NCBI GenBank assembly: GCA_963834365.1
Contig: CAWIBS010000043.1
Coordinates: forward strand, 62,001-126,000
Origin: CAWJAP01 sp963834365
GTDB taxonomy: Bacteria > Acidobacteriota > Vicinamibacteria > Vicinamibacterales > Vicinamibacteraceae
Direction of reading: 5' to 3'
DNA: 64,000 nucleotides
Below the pieces are notes generated by a model. That model saw only the letters and a program-made list of their open reading frames with translations. It ran no database searches and was not told where the DNA came from. The position numbers and the translations under genes were made by a program. This document shows, piece by piece, positions 45,048-55,590 of the stretch. Every line of letters starts with the position of its first letter. Position 1 is the first letter of the stretch.

Positions 45048-46106
45048 GTGTTTCGCAGAGCACGCGCAGTCGTCGGTCTGGACATCGGCTCGAGCGCGGT
45101 CAAGGCCGTGGAAGTCAAGGGCTCGGGCAAGTCCTGCAAGGTCACCGCCTTCGGCATCGAACCGGTGCCGCCCGACAGCATCGTCGACGGCGCCATCATC
45201 GATGGCGCGGCGGTCGCCGACGCGATCCGGCGCCTGTTCGAGTCGAACAACATCCGCACCAGGGACGTCGCGGCCTCGCTGGCGGGCAACGCGGTGATCG
45301 TCAAGAAGATCACGCTGCCGAAGATGACCGAGGCCGAGCTCGCCGAGTCGATCTACTGGGAGGCGGAGCAGTACATCCCGTTCGACATTCAGGACGTCAA
45401 TCTCGACTACCAGGTCGTGGGACAGGGCACTGGCGCCGCGGCCGGCACGATGGACGTGCTGCTGGTCGCGGCCAAGAAGGAGAAGATCGCCGACTACACG
45501 GGCGTCATCGCCCAGGCCGGCCGTCAGCCCGTCATCGTCGACGTGGACGCCTTCGCGCTCCAGAACGCCTACGAGATCAACTACGGGTTCGATGCGCTGC
45601 AGGTCGTCGCGCTGGTCAACTTCGGTGCCAGCGCCGTCAACATCAACATCCTGAGCGGCGGCCAGTCGCTCTTCACCCGTGACATCTCGATCGGCGGCAA
45701 CGCCTACACCGACGCGCTGCAGCGCGAGCTCAATGTGCCATACGAGACGGCCGACGCGCTCAAACGCGGGATGCCCATGGACGGCCAGCCGATGGACATC
45801 GCCCGGCCGACCATCCGTGCCGTCACCGAGAACGTGCTCCTCGAAATCCAGAAGACATTCGACTTCTTCCGCGGCACGACCGGCGCCGATCGCATCGATC
45901 GCATCGTCGTGAGCGGCGGCGCCTCGCGTATCGAGGGCTTCGTCGAGATGCTCGCCGAGCGCTTCGACTCGGAGGTCGAACTGTTCGATCCGTTCAAGAA
46001 GGTGGCCTTCGAGGCGGCGCGGTTCGGCGTCAACTCGGCGGCTGACGTCCAGGCGACGGCCGCCGTGGCAGTGGGGCTCGCGATGCGCAAGGTGGGCGAC
46101 CGATGA
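45048..46106 (+). CDS. pilM: Type IV pilus assembly protein PilM
   Basis: PilM is an actin-like cytoplasmic ATPase-fold protein that binds the PilN N-terminus. The 352-residue protein has VVGLDIGSSAVKAVEVKG, KKITLPKMTEAELAESIYWEAEQYIPFDI, VALVNFGASAVNINIL and VVSGGASRIEGF. I chose GTG 45048 because the following residues (VFRRARAVVGLD) match the family start; the frame is open far upstream without sense. Its stop overlaps the pilN ATG. Confidence 0.94.
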   Translation: MFRRARAVVGLDIGSSAVKAVEVKGSGKSCKVTAFGIEPVPPDSIVDGAIIDGAAVADAIRRLFESNNIRTRDVAASLAGNAVIVKKITLPKMTEAELAESIYWEAEQYIPFDIQDVNLDYQVVGQGTGAAAGTMDVLLVAAKKEKIADYTGVIAQAGRQPVIVDVDAFALQNAYEINYGFDALQVVALVNFGASAVNINILSGGQSLFTRDISIGGNAYTDALQRELNVPYETADALKRGMPMDGQPMDIARPTIRAVTENVLLEIQKTFDFFRGTTGADRIDRIVVSGGASRIEGFVEMLAERFDSEVELFDPFKKVAFEAARFGVNSAADVQATAAVAVGLAMRKVGDR

Positions 46107-46735
46107 TCCGCGTCAACCTGCTCTCCGTCGACAGGCCGGTCGCCAAGGCCAGTCGCAAGTTCACCTTCCGCGTCGGCGAGAGGGCCGGCCAGATCGCGGC
46201 CTTCATAGTGGTCATCGCCTGCGGCGCCTACATCGCGTGGGACTACTTCGCGCTGCGCCGCGAGGACGAGCAGCTGCGCCAGGATCTGGTGGCGGCGCGC
46301 GCCGAGAAAGCGCGCCTCGCCCCCATCCTCGAGGAAGTCGAGCGCTTCGACGCGCGCAAGAAGGAGCTGCAGCAGCGCGTCGCGCTGATCGAGGAGCTCC
46401 GCCTCAACCAGCCCGGCGCGGTGCACCTGCTGGACCAGATCAGCCGCAGCATGCCCGACCGGCTCTGGCTGGCGACGATGAAGCAGACCGGTGACGACGT
46501 GCAGCTCGACGGCCGCACCAGCTCGCTCACCGCCCTCGCCGATTTCGTCGCCAACCTCGAGGGCTCGGGGTACTTCGCGCGGCCGGTCGAGATTCTGGGC
46601 AGCGAAGAAGAGAAGGCCGACGACAACGACCTGATCAAGTTCTCGGTCAAGGCCACCTTCGCGATGCCGGGCCGGAAGAAGGCCGAGACGCCGGCGGCGG
46701 CGGGCGCGCCGCAGTCGCGGCGCCTCGCGTCGTGA
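46103..46735 (+). CDS. pilN: Type IV pilus assembly protein PilN
   Basis: PilN is an inner-membrane protein of the alignment complex. The 210-residue product begins MIRVNLLSVDRP, the short cytoplasmic PilM-binding motif, then one transmembrane helix (AAFIVVIACGAYIAWDYFAL), a coiled coil (residues about 55-100) and a ferredoxin-like domain containing LLDQISRSMPDRLWLATM. It overlaps pilM by four bases. Confidence 0.93.
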   Translation: MIRVNLLSVDRPVAKASRKFTFRVGERAGQIAAFIVVIACGAYIAWDYFALRREDEQLRQDLVAARAEKARLAPILEEVERFDARKKELQQRVALIEELRLNQPGAVHLLDQISRSMPDRLWLATMKQTGDDVQLDGRTSSLTALADFVANLEGSGYFARPVEILGSEEEKADDNDLIKFSVKATFAMPGRKKAETPAAAGAPQSRRLAS

Positions 46736-46827
46736 GTGGTGATCCGTCGGGCAGCCGGCCGAACGGACGAGGACGTGCGACGTAGAGCCGCAGGCGCCAC
46801 GAGCCTGGTACTCAGAGGACACGAATC

Positions 46828-47505
46828 ATGACTCTCGGTTTGAGCAAGCTTCCCTGGTACGGCCAGATCGCGCTCTTTGCCGTCGTCGGACTGGGGGGCG
46901 TGGGCTGCTACTGGTACTTCTATGCGGGGTCGCCGGTGTCGATGATTCCCGACAGCGGCTCGACGCTGCGCCAGGAGCTCGCGACCAAGCGGACCCAGCT
47001 CCAGAGGGAACACCAGGAGATCACGAAGGGCCGTGCGGCCGAGAAGCGCCTCACGGAGTTCCGCGCCGAGCTCGTCGATCTCGAGGCCCGGTTCGAGACC
47101 CTGCGCATCGTCCTCCCCGAGCAGCGAGACGTCGCCGACATGCTGCGACGCATCCAGACGCTCGCCACGTCGTCGAGCCTCGTCGTCAAGGCGTTCAAGC
47201 CGCAGGCGATCGCGAACAAGCAGCTCCACCAGGAGTGGCCGATGGCGATCGAGCTCGACGGCACGTATCACAGCCTGGCGCGCTTCTTCGATCAGGTCAG
47301 CAAGGTGCCGCGCATCATCAACGTCGGCGGCATCGAGATCAAGTCGAAGGACGAGAAGGAGTCGGAGGACGGAACCACCATCACGGCACTGTGCACGGCG
47401 ACGACGTTCGTTCTGCTCGACAAGCCGGCGCAGCAGGCGGCTGCCATGGCCAAGGAGCCCGGTGCGCGGCGCGGCGCCGGTGCCAAGCCGCCGGCGACCA
47501 GGTGA
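46828..47505 (+). CDS. pilO: Type IV pilus assembly protein PilO
   Basis: PilO pairs with PilN. The 225-residue protein has a transmembrane helix (IALFAVVGLGGVGCYWYFY), a coiled coil (LRQELATKRTQLQREHQEI), and a periplasmic domain with LPEQRDVADMLRRIQTLA and LDGTYHSLARFFDQVSKVPRI. A 92-bp spacer separates it from pilN. Confidence 0.93.
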   Translation: MTLGLSKLPWYGQIALFAVVGLGGVGCYWYFYAGSPVSMIPDSGSTLRQELATKRTQLQREHQEITKGRAAEKRLTEFRAELVDLEARFETLRIVLPEQRDVADMLRRIQTLATSSSLVVKAFKPQAIANKQLHQEWPMAIELDGTYHSLARFFDQVSKVPRIINVGGIEIKSKDEKESEDGTTITALCTATTFVLLDKPAQQAAAMAKEPGARRGAGAKPPATR

Positions 47506-47525
47506 GCGCGACCAGGAGGACTTCC

Positions 47526-48059
47526 GTGTTCCAGGCCCCCCCAGAAGCCGTCCCCGCCACGCGCGCGCCGAACGCCCGCGTCACCGGGATCGCCCTCGGC
47601 ATGGCGGTCGTCGCCTTGTGCGGCGCGCCTGCTGCTGAAGCCCAGGCTCCGGCGACGGGCCAGGCGACCGCGGCGTCGAAGCCCGCGGCCGCGCCGGCGG
47701 TGCCGTCGTCCCCGGCGTACAGCTACGAGGTGAGCGGCCGCCGCAATCCGTTCGTCGCCCTCAATCGCGCGTCCGAGCCCAAGGGCAGCCGCGCCAAGAC
47801 CTCGGGGCTCTCGAGCCTGGCGATCAACGAAGCCACCGTCAAGGGCGTCGTGAAGAGTCAGGGCCGCCTCGTCGCCCTGGTCCAGGCCCCGGACAACAAG
47901 ACCTACATCGTCCGTCCGAACGACCGCCTCCTCGATGGCGCCGTGCGGGCGGTCACCCCTGAAGCGGTCGTATTCGTCCAGCACGTCAACGATCCCCTCT
48001 CGCTCGTGAGGCAGCGGGAAATTCGGAAGCCTCTGCGGATTTACGAGGAGGACAAGTAA
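47526..48059 (+). CDS. pilP: Type IV pilus assembly protein PilP
   Basis: PilP links the PilNO complex to the PilQ secretin. The 177-residue product has a signal-like segment (VTGIALGMAVVALCGAPAAE), an alanine/proline linker and the PilP domain YEVSGRRNPFVALN, EATVKGVVKSQGRLVALVQAPDNKTYIVRPNDRL. I chose GTG 47526 because AGGAGGA lies five bases upstream. No clear lipobox is present. Its stop overlaps the pilQ ATG. Confidence 0.91.
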   Translation: MFQAPPEAVPATRAPNARVTGIALGMAVVALCGAPAAEAQAPATGQATAASKPAAAPAVPSSPAYSYEVSGRRNPFVALNRASEPKGSRAKTSGLSSLAINEATVKGVVKSQGRLVALVQAPDNKTYIVRPNDRLLDGAVRAVTPEAVVFVQHVNDPLSLVRQREIRKPLRIYEEDK

Positions 48060-49540
48060 TGCACCGGTGCCGAGCGGTGGTTCCGCTCCTTACACTCGCG
48101 CTCGCGGCGCCGCGCCCGGCGCCAGCGACGCCGGCGCAGGCAGCCGCGCGGACCTCCACCGCGCCGCGTCAGGCGCGCATCGAGCCGACCGTGGCGGCGC
48201 GCAAGCCGGGTGACACGACCCCGCGCCAGTTCACGGGCCACCCGATCAGCCTCGACTTCCAGGGCGTGGACCTGCGCGCGGTCCTCCGCACCTTCGCCGA
48301 GATCACCGGCCTCAATCTGGTGATCGATCCCGACGTGAAGGGGACGGTGGACGTGTCGCTGCACGAGGTGCCGTGGGACCAGGCGCTCGACATCATCCTT
48401 CGGGCCAATCAGCTCGACTACACCATCGAGGGCACGATCGTCCGCATTGCCCCGATCGACGTCCTGCGTGAAGAGGTCGAGGCGCGCCGCAAGCTGGCCG
48501 ACGAGCAGTCGCTCTCGGGCGAGCTGGTGACGATGACCAAGACGCTCAATCACGCCAGGGCGCGCGAACTCTCGGCGCTGCTCACCAAGACGGCGCTGAC
48601 GCGTCGTGCCCAGATCGAGGTCGACGAGCGCACCAACACGCTCATCATCACCGACCTGCAGGCAGGCCTCGACCGCGCCACCCGGCTGATCGAGACGCTC
48701 GACGCTCCGCAACTGCAGGTCGAGATCGAGGCGCGCATCGTCCGGACGACGAAGGTCTACGCGCGCGAACTGGGGATCAAGTGGGGTTTCTTCGGGCAGG
48801 CGACGCCGGAGCTCGGCAACACGCTGCCGACGTTGTTCCCGAATCAGGTCGCGGGCAGTGGACAGCTGCCGATCCTGCCGGGCGCCGGCGCGACGACCGG
48901 CGCGATCAACCTCAACGCGCCCACTCTCGCCGGCGCGGCGCTCCGCGCGCTGAACGGCGCAATCACCCTCGACGCCGCCCTCACGGCGCTCGAGCAGGAC
49001 AACAAGGTCCACGTGCTCCTGCGCCCGCGCGTCGTCACGCAGAACAACATCAAGGCAGTCATCACGCGGGGTGAGGAAATTCCCTACGTAACGCTGTCGG
49101 CGCCGCCGAGCGGCGAGGGCGTGACCATCATCCAGCCGATTCCGCAGGTGCAGTTCAAGACCGCCGCGCTCATCCTCAACGTCACGCCGCGCATCTCGGC
49201 GAACGGCACCGTCATCCTCGACATCGACGTGGACAACGGATCGCGCGGCACGGTGCAGCCGAACGGCAACGTCTCGATCAACACGCAGCGCGTCCAGACG
49301 ACGGTGCTCGTGAAAGACCAGGGGACGACGGTCATCGGCGGCATCTACGAAACGTTCCAGGATCGCGCCGACGATCGCACACCCGGCCTCCACAAGCTGC
49401 CCCTCCTCGGCCGCCTGTTCCGTTCGGAGAACGATCGGCAGGAGGAAGGTGAGCTCCTCATCTTCATCACGCCGCGGATCCTCAAGGACGGGCAGACCGC
49501 GGAGGCGACGACCAACCCCGTCGGCGGAGCCGGCAAGTAG
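48059..49540 (+). CDS. pilQ: Type IV pilus secretin PilQ
   Basis: PilQ forms the outer-membrane pore for the pilus. The 493-residue protein has a signal peptide, one N-domain (ISLDFQGVDLRAVLRTFAEI), a secretin short N-terminal domain (VSLHEVPWDQALDIILRANQL), a NolW repeat (TKTLNHARARELSALLTK) and the pore domain (TRGEEIPYVTLSA, FKTAALILNVTPRIS, LGRLFRSENDRQEEGELLIFITPRI). It is shorter than proteobacterial PilQ and lacks AMIN domains. It is the last core gene of pilMNOPQ. Confidence 0.94.
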   Translation: MHRCRAVVPLLTLALAAPRPAPATPAQAAARTSTAPRQARIEPTVAARKPGDTTPRQFTGHPISLDFQGVDLRAVLRTFAEITGLNLVIDPDVKGTVDVSLHEVPWDQALDIILRANQLDYTIEGTIVRIAPIDVLREEVEARRKLADEQSLSGELVTMTKTLNHARARELSALLTKTALTRRAQIEVDERTNTLIITDLQAGLDRATRLIETLDAPQLQVEIEARIVRTTKVYARELGIKWGFFGQATPELGNTLPTLFPNQVAGSGQLPILPGAGATTGAINLNAPTLAGAALRALNGAITLDAALTALEQDNKVHVLLRPRVVTQNNIKAVITRGEEIPYVTLSAPPSGEGVTIIQPIPQVQFKTAALILNVTPRISANGTVILDIDVDNGSRGTVQPNGNVSINTQRVQTTVLVKDQGTTVIGGIYETFQDRADDRTPGLHKLPLLGRLFRSENDRQEEGELLIFITPRILKDGQTAEATTNPVGGAGK

Positions 49541-49630
49541 ATGGCAGCGAATCGCTGGAGCCCGGGGACGGGGAGCGCCCGGGGATGGACAAAGGCATTC
49601 CCGAAAGGATTCAGGGAGGCAGTGGTCATC

Positions 49631-50290
49631 ATGCCGTTCTTCAAATCAGCCAGCGTTCGCGTGCGGAGCGCGCGGTTCGCGGCCCTCGCCGCTGTCACGC
49701 TGGCAGCCGCCGCAGCGGCGGGATGCGGCAGCGAGACGATGTCGGCGAGTCAGGCATCGTCGTACCTCGTCATCAACGTCCTCGAAGCGGCGAGCTGCGC
49801 CGAGGACGCCGTGTTCTCGCCGTACCTCCAGTCCGACGTGCAGACCGGCGGCAGCATCTGCGAGGACGCGGGCCGCGTCCGCATGTCGGCGGCCATGAAG
49901 GACGTCACCAACCCGGTCGGGCCGAGCGACAACAACGCGCTCACCGTGAACCGCTACCGTGTCGTCTTCCGCCGGAGCGACGGACGGAACACGCCCGGCG
50001 TGGACGTGCCCTACGCCTTCGACGGCGCCGTCACCTTCACCGTGGTCCCCGGCGATCAGGTCACCGTGCCGTTCGTGCTCGTGCGGGTCCAGTCGAAGCT
50101 CGAATCGCCGCTCGTCAATCTGGGGCTCCGCCCGCAGGACGGCGGGCCTCCGGCCTTCCCGCTCCCCGGCGCCGGCGTCATCTCGACACTCGCGGACGTG
50201 ACCTTCTACGGCCGCGACCAGACGGGGCGCGAGGTGGCGGTGACCGGCACGCTGAGCGTGAACTTCGCGGACTGGGCGGATCCGGATTAG
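49631..50290 (+). CDS. Putative lipoprotein downstream of pilQ, function unknown
   Basis: The 219-residue product has a lipoprotein signal (FAALAAVTLAAAAAAGCG) and a beta-rich body with no motif I recognise. Two cysteines (SCAEDAVFSP and SICEDAG) may form a disulfide. The ATG at 49631 follows GGGAGG. It is 90 bp after pilQ in the same direction and is followed by a PKD lipoprotein, so both may be exported partners of the pilus system. Confidence 0.7.
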   Translation: MPFFKSASVRVRSARFAALAAVTLAAAAAAGCGSETMSASQASSYLVINVLEAASCAEDAVFSPYLQSDVQTGGSICEDAGRVRMSAAMKDVTNPVGPSDNNALTVNRYRVVFRRSDGRNTPGVDVPYAFDGAVTFTVVPGDQVTVPFVLVRVQSKLESPLVNLGLRPQDGGPPAFPLPGAGVISTLADVTFYGRDQTGREVAVTGTLSVNFADWADPD

Positions 50291-50376
50291 ACGTGAACCC
50301 GGAGCACCTGGGCCGATGGGCAGGCCAGGACGGCGTGCCCGCAGACATCGATTCTCCGCAAGTACAGGGCAGGCAC

Positions 50377-51741
50377 ATGCACATTCATCCGGCACGCACG
50401 ATTGGGACACGACGCGTCGTGGCACGCCGGCTCGGCCGCCTCGGCTGGCTGCCGGTCCTCGCAACGTTCGCGGCCGCCGGGTGCCAGGTCTCGAAGACCG
50501 AGGCACCGGAAGTCACGGGTCCATCCGAGCTCGGGCTCTCGCTCGAGCTCCGGGCCACGCCCGACACCGTCACCATGGACGGCCTCTCGCAGTCGCAGAT
50601 TCAAATCGTGGCCCGCGATCCGGGTGGACGACCGGTCGCCAATCAGGCCGTCCGCGTCGAGATCACGGCCGCCGGCGAGGTCGTCGATATCGGACGGCTC
50701 AACACCAAGAACGTCACGACCGGCGGCGACGGCCGCGCGACCGTGACCTACACGGCGCCGATGGGACCGCCGTCGCAGAACAGCGATCCCGGCACGCTGG
50801 TGACCATCATCGGCACGCCAGCGGGCAGCGACTATCGGGCCGCCGTCGCCCGGCGCGTGGACTTGCGCCTGGTGCCACAGGGCGTCGTGCTGACGCTGCC
50901 GTTCGCCCCTGTGCCGCGCTTCACGTTCTCGCCGTCGGATCCCTCCGAGGACGTCGAGATCATCTTCGACGCCAGCACCTCGATCGCCTCGTGCATCCCC
51001 GATCCGGCGGCGCCGAACGACGTCGCGCGGTGCGTGCGACAGGGCGGATCGATCTCGTCGTATCAGTGGGACTTCGGCGACGGCAAAACGGGCTCGGGCG
51101 TGCAGGCGCGGACCTACTTCCGCTCGGCGGGCACCTATGTCGTCAAGCTGACGGTCACCAACGATCGTGGGCTCAGCAATTCGGTGACGCAGACCGTGCA
51201 GGTCGCGCGCGTGGCGAACCCGACGGCGGAGTTCAGCTTCTCGCCGTCCACGCCGGGTGTCGGGCAGAGCGTGTTCTTCGACGCGTCGGCTTCGCAGGCG
51301 GCGAACTCCGATCGGCACATCGCCACCTACAACTGGACCTTCGGGGATGGAGGCACGGGCAGCGGCCAGACCACCTCGCGGCGGTATTCGCTCGCGGGCT
51401 CCTACGCGGTGACGCTGACCGTCGCGGATAGCAGTGGACGAACCGGTACCGTCACCAAGTCGGTCACCGTCGGCGCCGGCCAGCAGCCGGTCGCCAACTT
51501 CACCGTCTCGCCAGCTCAGGTGGCGGTCAACCAGCGCGTCTTCTTCGACGGCACAATCTCCACGCCGCCCCCGGGACGCACGATCAACAAGTACGTCTGG
51601 AACCTCGGCGACAACACTATCGTCGAGGGGCCGCGCGTCGACCATGCCTACAGCCGCGCCGGGTCCTACGTCGTCGTCCTGACCGTCACCGACAGCGGCG
51701 GGGCGAACAACGCGGTGACCAAGTCCGTGACGGTACAATAG
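50377..51741 (+). CDS. Lipoprotein with Ig-like and three PKD domains
   Basis: The 454-residue product has a lipoprotein signal (PVLATFAAAGCQ), one bacterial Ig-like domain (SQIQIVARDPGGRPVANQAV, ATVTYTAP) and three PKD domains, each with a YxWDFGDG-type core: YQWDFGDGKTGSG, YNWTFGDGGTGSG and YVWNLGDNTI. PKD domains are extracellular beta-sandwiches that bind protein or polysaccharide. The frame is open far upstream but the ATG at 50377 gives the signal peptide. Its position after pilQ suggests a surface role. Confidence 0.85.
   Translation: MHIHPARTIGTRRVVARRLGRLGWLPVLATFAAAGCQVSKTEAPEVTGPSELGLSLELRATPDTVTMDGLSQSQIQIVARDPGGRPVANQAVRVEITAAGEVVDIGRLNTKNVTTGGDGRATVTYTAPMGPPSQNSDPGTLVTIIGTPAGSDYRAAVARRVDLRLVPQGVVLTLPFAPVPRFTFSPSDPSEDVEIIFDASTSIASCIPDPAAPNDVARCVRQGGSISSYQWDFGDGKTGSGVQARTYFRSAGTYVVKLTVTNDRGLSNSVTQTVQVARVANPTAEFSFSPSTPGVGQSVFFDASASQAANSDRHIATYNWTFGDGGTGSGQTTSRRYSLAGSYAVTLTVADSSGRTGTVTKSVTVGAGQQPVANFTVSPAQVAVNQRVFFDGTISTPPPGRTINKYVWNLGDNTIVEGPRVDHAYSRAGSYVVVLTVTDSGGANNAVTKSVTVQ
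51734..51739 (+). promoter_or_regulatory. Possible -10 box at the TPR gene start
   Basis: TACAAT overlaps the end of the PKD gene and lies ten bases before ATG 51750. It fits the near-leaderless pattern seen elsewhere but is weak evidence alone. Confidence 0.25.
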
Positions 51742-52347
51742 TGATCGCCATGGCCGAGACCTCCCGTCTCGACGATCTGCGGCGCCGGGTCCAGTCGGAC
51801 CCGGCGTCGATTGTCTTCGCCACCCTCGCGGAGGAGCACCGGCGCGCCGGTCGCTTCGACGAGGCCGTTGAGACCAGCCGTGCCGGCCTGCGCTTCCATC
51901 CGACCTACGTCTCCGCGCGCGTGACGCTCGGTCGGAGTCTCATGGAGCTGGGCAACAACGAACAGGCCGAGCGCGAGCTGCGGCTCGTGTTGAAGACGTC
52001 CTCCGACAACCTGGCCGCGCGCCGCGCGCTCGGGGATCTGGACCTGGCGTCGATCCGAGCTCCTCGAGGCGCTCGAACAGTTCGAGACCGCCATGTCGCT
52101 GGCTCCTGGTGATAACGAGCTGGCGGAGACGGTCAAGGCCCTGAAGTTCGAAGTCGCCGGGAAGGGCACAGACCTCGCGCCCTCGACGATGGACGCCGCT
52201 CGTCTGGAGGCGGAGGGCTCCCCCGGGAGGCGTCCGAGCAAGACCGCGGTCATCGAAGCCCTCGAGCGCTTCTACCGCGGCATCCTCCGCGCGCGCGACG
52301 GCCGCGCGGGGCGCGACGATGGCAAGAGGGTGACGACGGCTCGCTGA
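51741..52347 (+). CDS. TPR protein; frame broken by one extra base
   Basis: The product is a tetratricopeptide-repeat protein (FATLAEEHRRAGRFDEAVETSRAGLRFHP; LGRSLMELGNNEQAERELRLVL; then ELLEALEQFETAMSLAPGDNE in the second frame). Deleting one c near 52055 gives DLASIELLEALEQF and about 200 residues. Start GTG 51741 or ATG 51750. Its partner is unknown; TPR proteins often accompany pili. Confidence 0.75.
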
Positions 52348-52359
52348 GCTCGTCGCTCC

Positions 52360-52412
52360 ATCCGCACCAGCCGCACCAGCCGCTCCAGTCGCTCCAGCCG
52401 CTCCATCCGTCC
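52360..52412. repeat. Degenerate tandem tract (CCAGCCGCT words)
   Basis: Repeats such as ccgcaccagccgcaccagcc and gctccagtcgctccagcc lie just after the TPR gene, about 85 bp before the M24 peptidase. The word is the same as at 24.8 and 62.6 kb. Confidence 0.65.
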
Positions 52413-52496
52413 CCAGCCCCCGAATGATAAAGTGCTCCGTCGCGCTGGCGGGCGGCCGTGTGAAACGGCCGTCGGCGTCGCGGCCGTGCACGGCCC

Positions 52497-53708
52497 ATGA
52501 CCCTTCACCCGATCGAGGCCCGACATCGGAGCATCGCGGACCAACTGGCGTCGCGCGACCTCGACGGGCTGGTCGTCACCAATCCGGCCAACCTCCGCTA
52601 TCTCACGGGGTTCGGCGGTTCCGCCGGTCTGCTTCTCGTGACGGCGGTGCGCCTTTACTTGGTAGTGGACTTCCGCTACAGTGCCGCGGTCCTGGCGCTC
52701 CTGCGCGAACAGGTGGCGCCGCCGACGCTCGTCCACGTGCCACTCCAGGCGAGCACAGGATACGACCGGCGGTTCGTCACGCTGGTGGCCGGTCAGGCGC
52801 CGGAAGCGATTGCCTGGGACGGCGGAACGGGCACGATCCCCCATCCTGACAGAGTTGCCCGGCGCATCGGCTTCGAGGCCGGCCACGTGCCCGTGCAACG
52901 CTGGCGCGGCTGGGAGAGCAAGCTGAGTGCTGTCGGCGCGGAGCGCGTGGCGCTGGTCGAGACCGACCGTCTCGTCGAGGCCGCGCGTGAGCGCAAGGAC
53001 GCGAGCGAAGTCGCGAGCCTCCGGGAGGGGGCGCGGCGATTGTCGCAGGTCGCGCGGGAGGTGCTCGCCGAGACGGTGCGCGTCGGCCGATCGGAGCTCG
53101 AGATCGCCGCCGACATCGATTGGCGGATGAAACGCGCCGGATTCGAGAAACCCGCCTTCGACACGATCGTGGCCTCGGGGCCGAACAGCGCGCTTCCGCA
53201 CGCGCGGCCGACGCCACGGTTACTGTCTGACGGCGACCTCGTGGTGCTGGACTTCGGCGGTGTACACGAAGGATACTGCGTGGACTTGACCCGCACGGTG
53301 GCGATGGGAGACGTGCCGGCCGAGTGCCGACGGATTTACGAGGCGGTGCTCGAGGCGCAGGGCGCGGCGATTGCCGCCGCCGGGCAGCCACGGGTCGAAA
53401 CGGGTGCGGTGGACGAGGCGGCGCGCGCCTCGCTCCGGCGCTACGGTCTCGACCATGTCTTCGGGCACGGCACGGGCCACGGGCTGGGCCTGGAGATCCA
53501 CGAGGCGCCGCGTCTCGGACAGCGGAACGAGGATTCGCCGGGACGTGACGTCCTCGAACCCGGCATGGTGTTCACCATCGAGCCCGGAGCCTACGTCGAA
53601 GGCCTGGGGGGCGTTCGGATCGAAGACGATTTCCTGCGAACCGGAGCCGGGTGCGAGATGCTGACCGACGTGCCGCGAGAATGGCGGGTCATTCCCGGCG
53701 CGCGCTGA
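52497..53708 (+). CDS. Xaa-Pro aminopeptidase, family M24B
   Basis: The 403-residue protein has a creatinase-like N-domain ([23 protein letters not shown]) and the pita-bread metallopeptidase domain with ligands in [44 protein letters not shown] and VRIEDDFL (two Asp, one His, two Glu). It removes N-terminal residues before proline. In several genomes it precedes efp and accB; here accB follows 28 bp later and efp is absent. Confidence 0.93.
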   Translation: MTLHPIEARHRSIADQLASRDLDGLVVTNPANLRYLTGFGGSAGLLLVTAVRLYLVVDFRYSAAVLALLREQVAPPTLVHVPLQASTGYDRRFVTLVAGQAPEAIAWDGGTGTIPHPDRVARRIGFEAGHVPVQRWRGWESKLSAVGAERVALVETDRLVEAARERKDASEVASLREGARRLSQVAREVLAETVRVGRSELEIAADIDWRMKRAGFEKPAFDTIVASGPNSALPHARPTPRLLSDGDLVVLDFGGVHEGYCVDLTRTVAMGDVPAECRRIYEAVLEAQGAAIAAAGQPRVETGAVDEAARASLRRYGLDHVFGHGTGHGLGLEIHEAPRLGQRNEDSPGRDVLEPGMVFTIEPGAYVEGLGGVRIEDDFLRTGAGCEMLTDVPREWRVIPGAR

Positions 53709-53736
53709 CGGCAGAGGGCTGGCCGCTGACCCTTCC

Positions 53737-54211
<475 letters not shown>

Positions 54212-54213
54212 CC

Positions 54214-55590
54214 ATGTTCAAGAAGATCCTGATCGCGAATCGCGGCGAGATCGCCCTGCGCGTCATCTGCGCCTGTCGCGAGCTCGGCATCCGGACCGTG
54301 GCGGTCTATTCGGAGCCGGACGAGAACTCCCTCCACGTGCGATTCGCCGACGACGCGGTCTGCATCGGGCCGGCAGCGAGCCGCGACAGCTACCTGAACG
54401 TCCCGGCGATCATCAGCGCCGCGGAGATTACCGGCGCCGACGCCATCCATCCAGGGTACGGCTTCCTCTCCGAGAGCCCCTACATGGCGGAGGTGTGCGA
54501 GGCCTGCCACATCAAGTTCATCGGGCCATCGGCCAACGTCATCCGGCTCCTGGGAGACAAGGCCCGGGCGCGGCGCGTGATGAAGAAGGCGGGCGTGCCG
54601 GTGCTGCCGGGCAGCGACGGTCCCGTGGACAGCGAAGAGCGGGCGCTCAAAATCGCCAAGGACATGGGATATCCCGTGATCATCAAGGCGGCCGCCGGCG
54701 GCGGCGGGCGCGGGATGCGCATCGTCCGCGAGGCCGACGAGATCGCCGGCGCGCTCAAGACCGCGCAGCGCGAGGCGCAGGCGGCCTTCGGCGTCGGCGA
54801 CGTGTACATCGAGAAATACGTCGATTCGCCGCGCCACATCGAGTTCCAGATCCTCGGCGACCACCACGGCGCGGTCGTCCATCTCGGTGAGCGCGAGTGC
54901 TCGATCCAGCGGCGCCATCAGAAGCTGATCGAAGAGGCGCCGTCGGTGGCCCTCACCGAGAAGATGCGCCGCAAGCTGGGCGCGACGGTGGTCGATGCGG
55001 CCAAGGCCGTGCAATACACGAGCGCCGGGACGTTCGAGTTCCTCATGGATCCGGGCGGCAGCATCTACTTCATCGAGGCGAACACACGCCTGCAGGTCGA
55101 GCACGGCATCACCGAGCTCATTACCGGGGTGGACATCGTCAAGGAACAGATCCGGGTCGCCGCCGGCGCGCGGCTCTCGTTCCGCCAGAGCGATCTGGTC
55201 TTCCGCGGACACGCGATCGAATGCCGCGTGAACGCCGAACACCCCGAGACGTTCACGCCGAGCCCGGGGCTGATTCAAGTCTTCAGCCCGCCCGGCGGCC
55301 CCGGCGTCCGTGTCGACACCTTCGTGCACTCCGAGTGCATGATCTCGCCGTACTACGACTCGCTGGTCGCGAAGATCATGGTCCATGGACGCGATCGGGA
55401 CGAGGCGATCGATCGCATGCGGCGCACGCTCGAGATGACCGTCGTCGAAGGGATCCACACCACGATCCCGATGCACCTCAAAGTGCTGGCGGACCCGGAC
55501 TTCAGAGCGGGGAAGATCAGCACGTCGTTCATGGAGCGCTACCAGGCGCCCGAAAAAAAGACGCCGGCCCGCCTGGCTGAAGCGGTGTGA
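54214..55590 (+). CDS. accC: Biotin carboxylase of acetyl-CoA carboxylase
   Basis: AccC carboxylates biotin with ATP and bicarbonate. The 458-residue protein has [45 protein letters not shown] (ATP-grasp), [19 protein letters not shown] and [20 protein letters not shown], with the final region [14 protein letters not shown]. Valine-Glu-His-Gly replaces the common Val-Glu-His-Pro/Thr. It begins two bases after the repaired accB stop. Confidence 0.95.
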   Translation: MFKKILIANRGEIALRVICACRELGIRTVAVYSEPDENSLHVRFADDAVCIGPAASRDSYLNVPAIISAAEITGADAIHPGYGFLSESPYMAEVCEACHIKFIGPSANVIRLLGDKARARRVMKKAGVPVLPGSDGPVDSEERALKIAKDMGYPVIIKAAAGGGGRGMRIVREADEIAGALKTAQREAQAAFGVGDVYIEKYVDSPRHIEFQILGDHHGAVVHLGERECSIQRRHQKLIEEAPSVALTEKMRRKLGATVVDAAKAVQYTSAGTFEFLMDPGGSIYFIEANTRLQVEHGITELITGVDIVKEQIRVAAGARLSFRQSDLVFRGHAIECRVNAEHPETFTPSPGLIQVFSPPGGPGVRVDTFVHSECMISPYYDSLVAKIMVHGRDRDEAIDRMRRTLEMTVVEGIHTTIPMHLKVLADPDFRAGKISTSFMERYQAPEKKTPARLAEAV

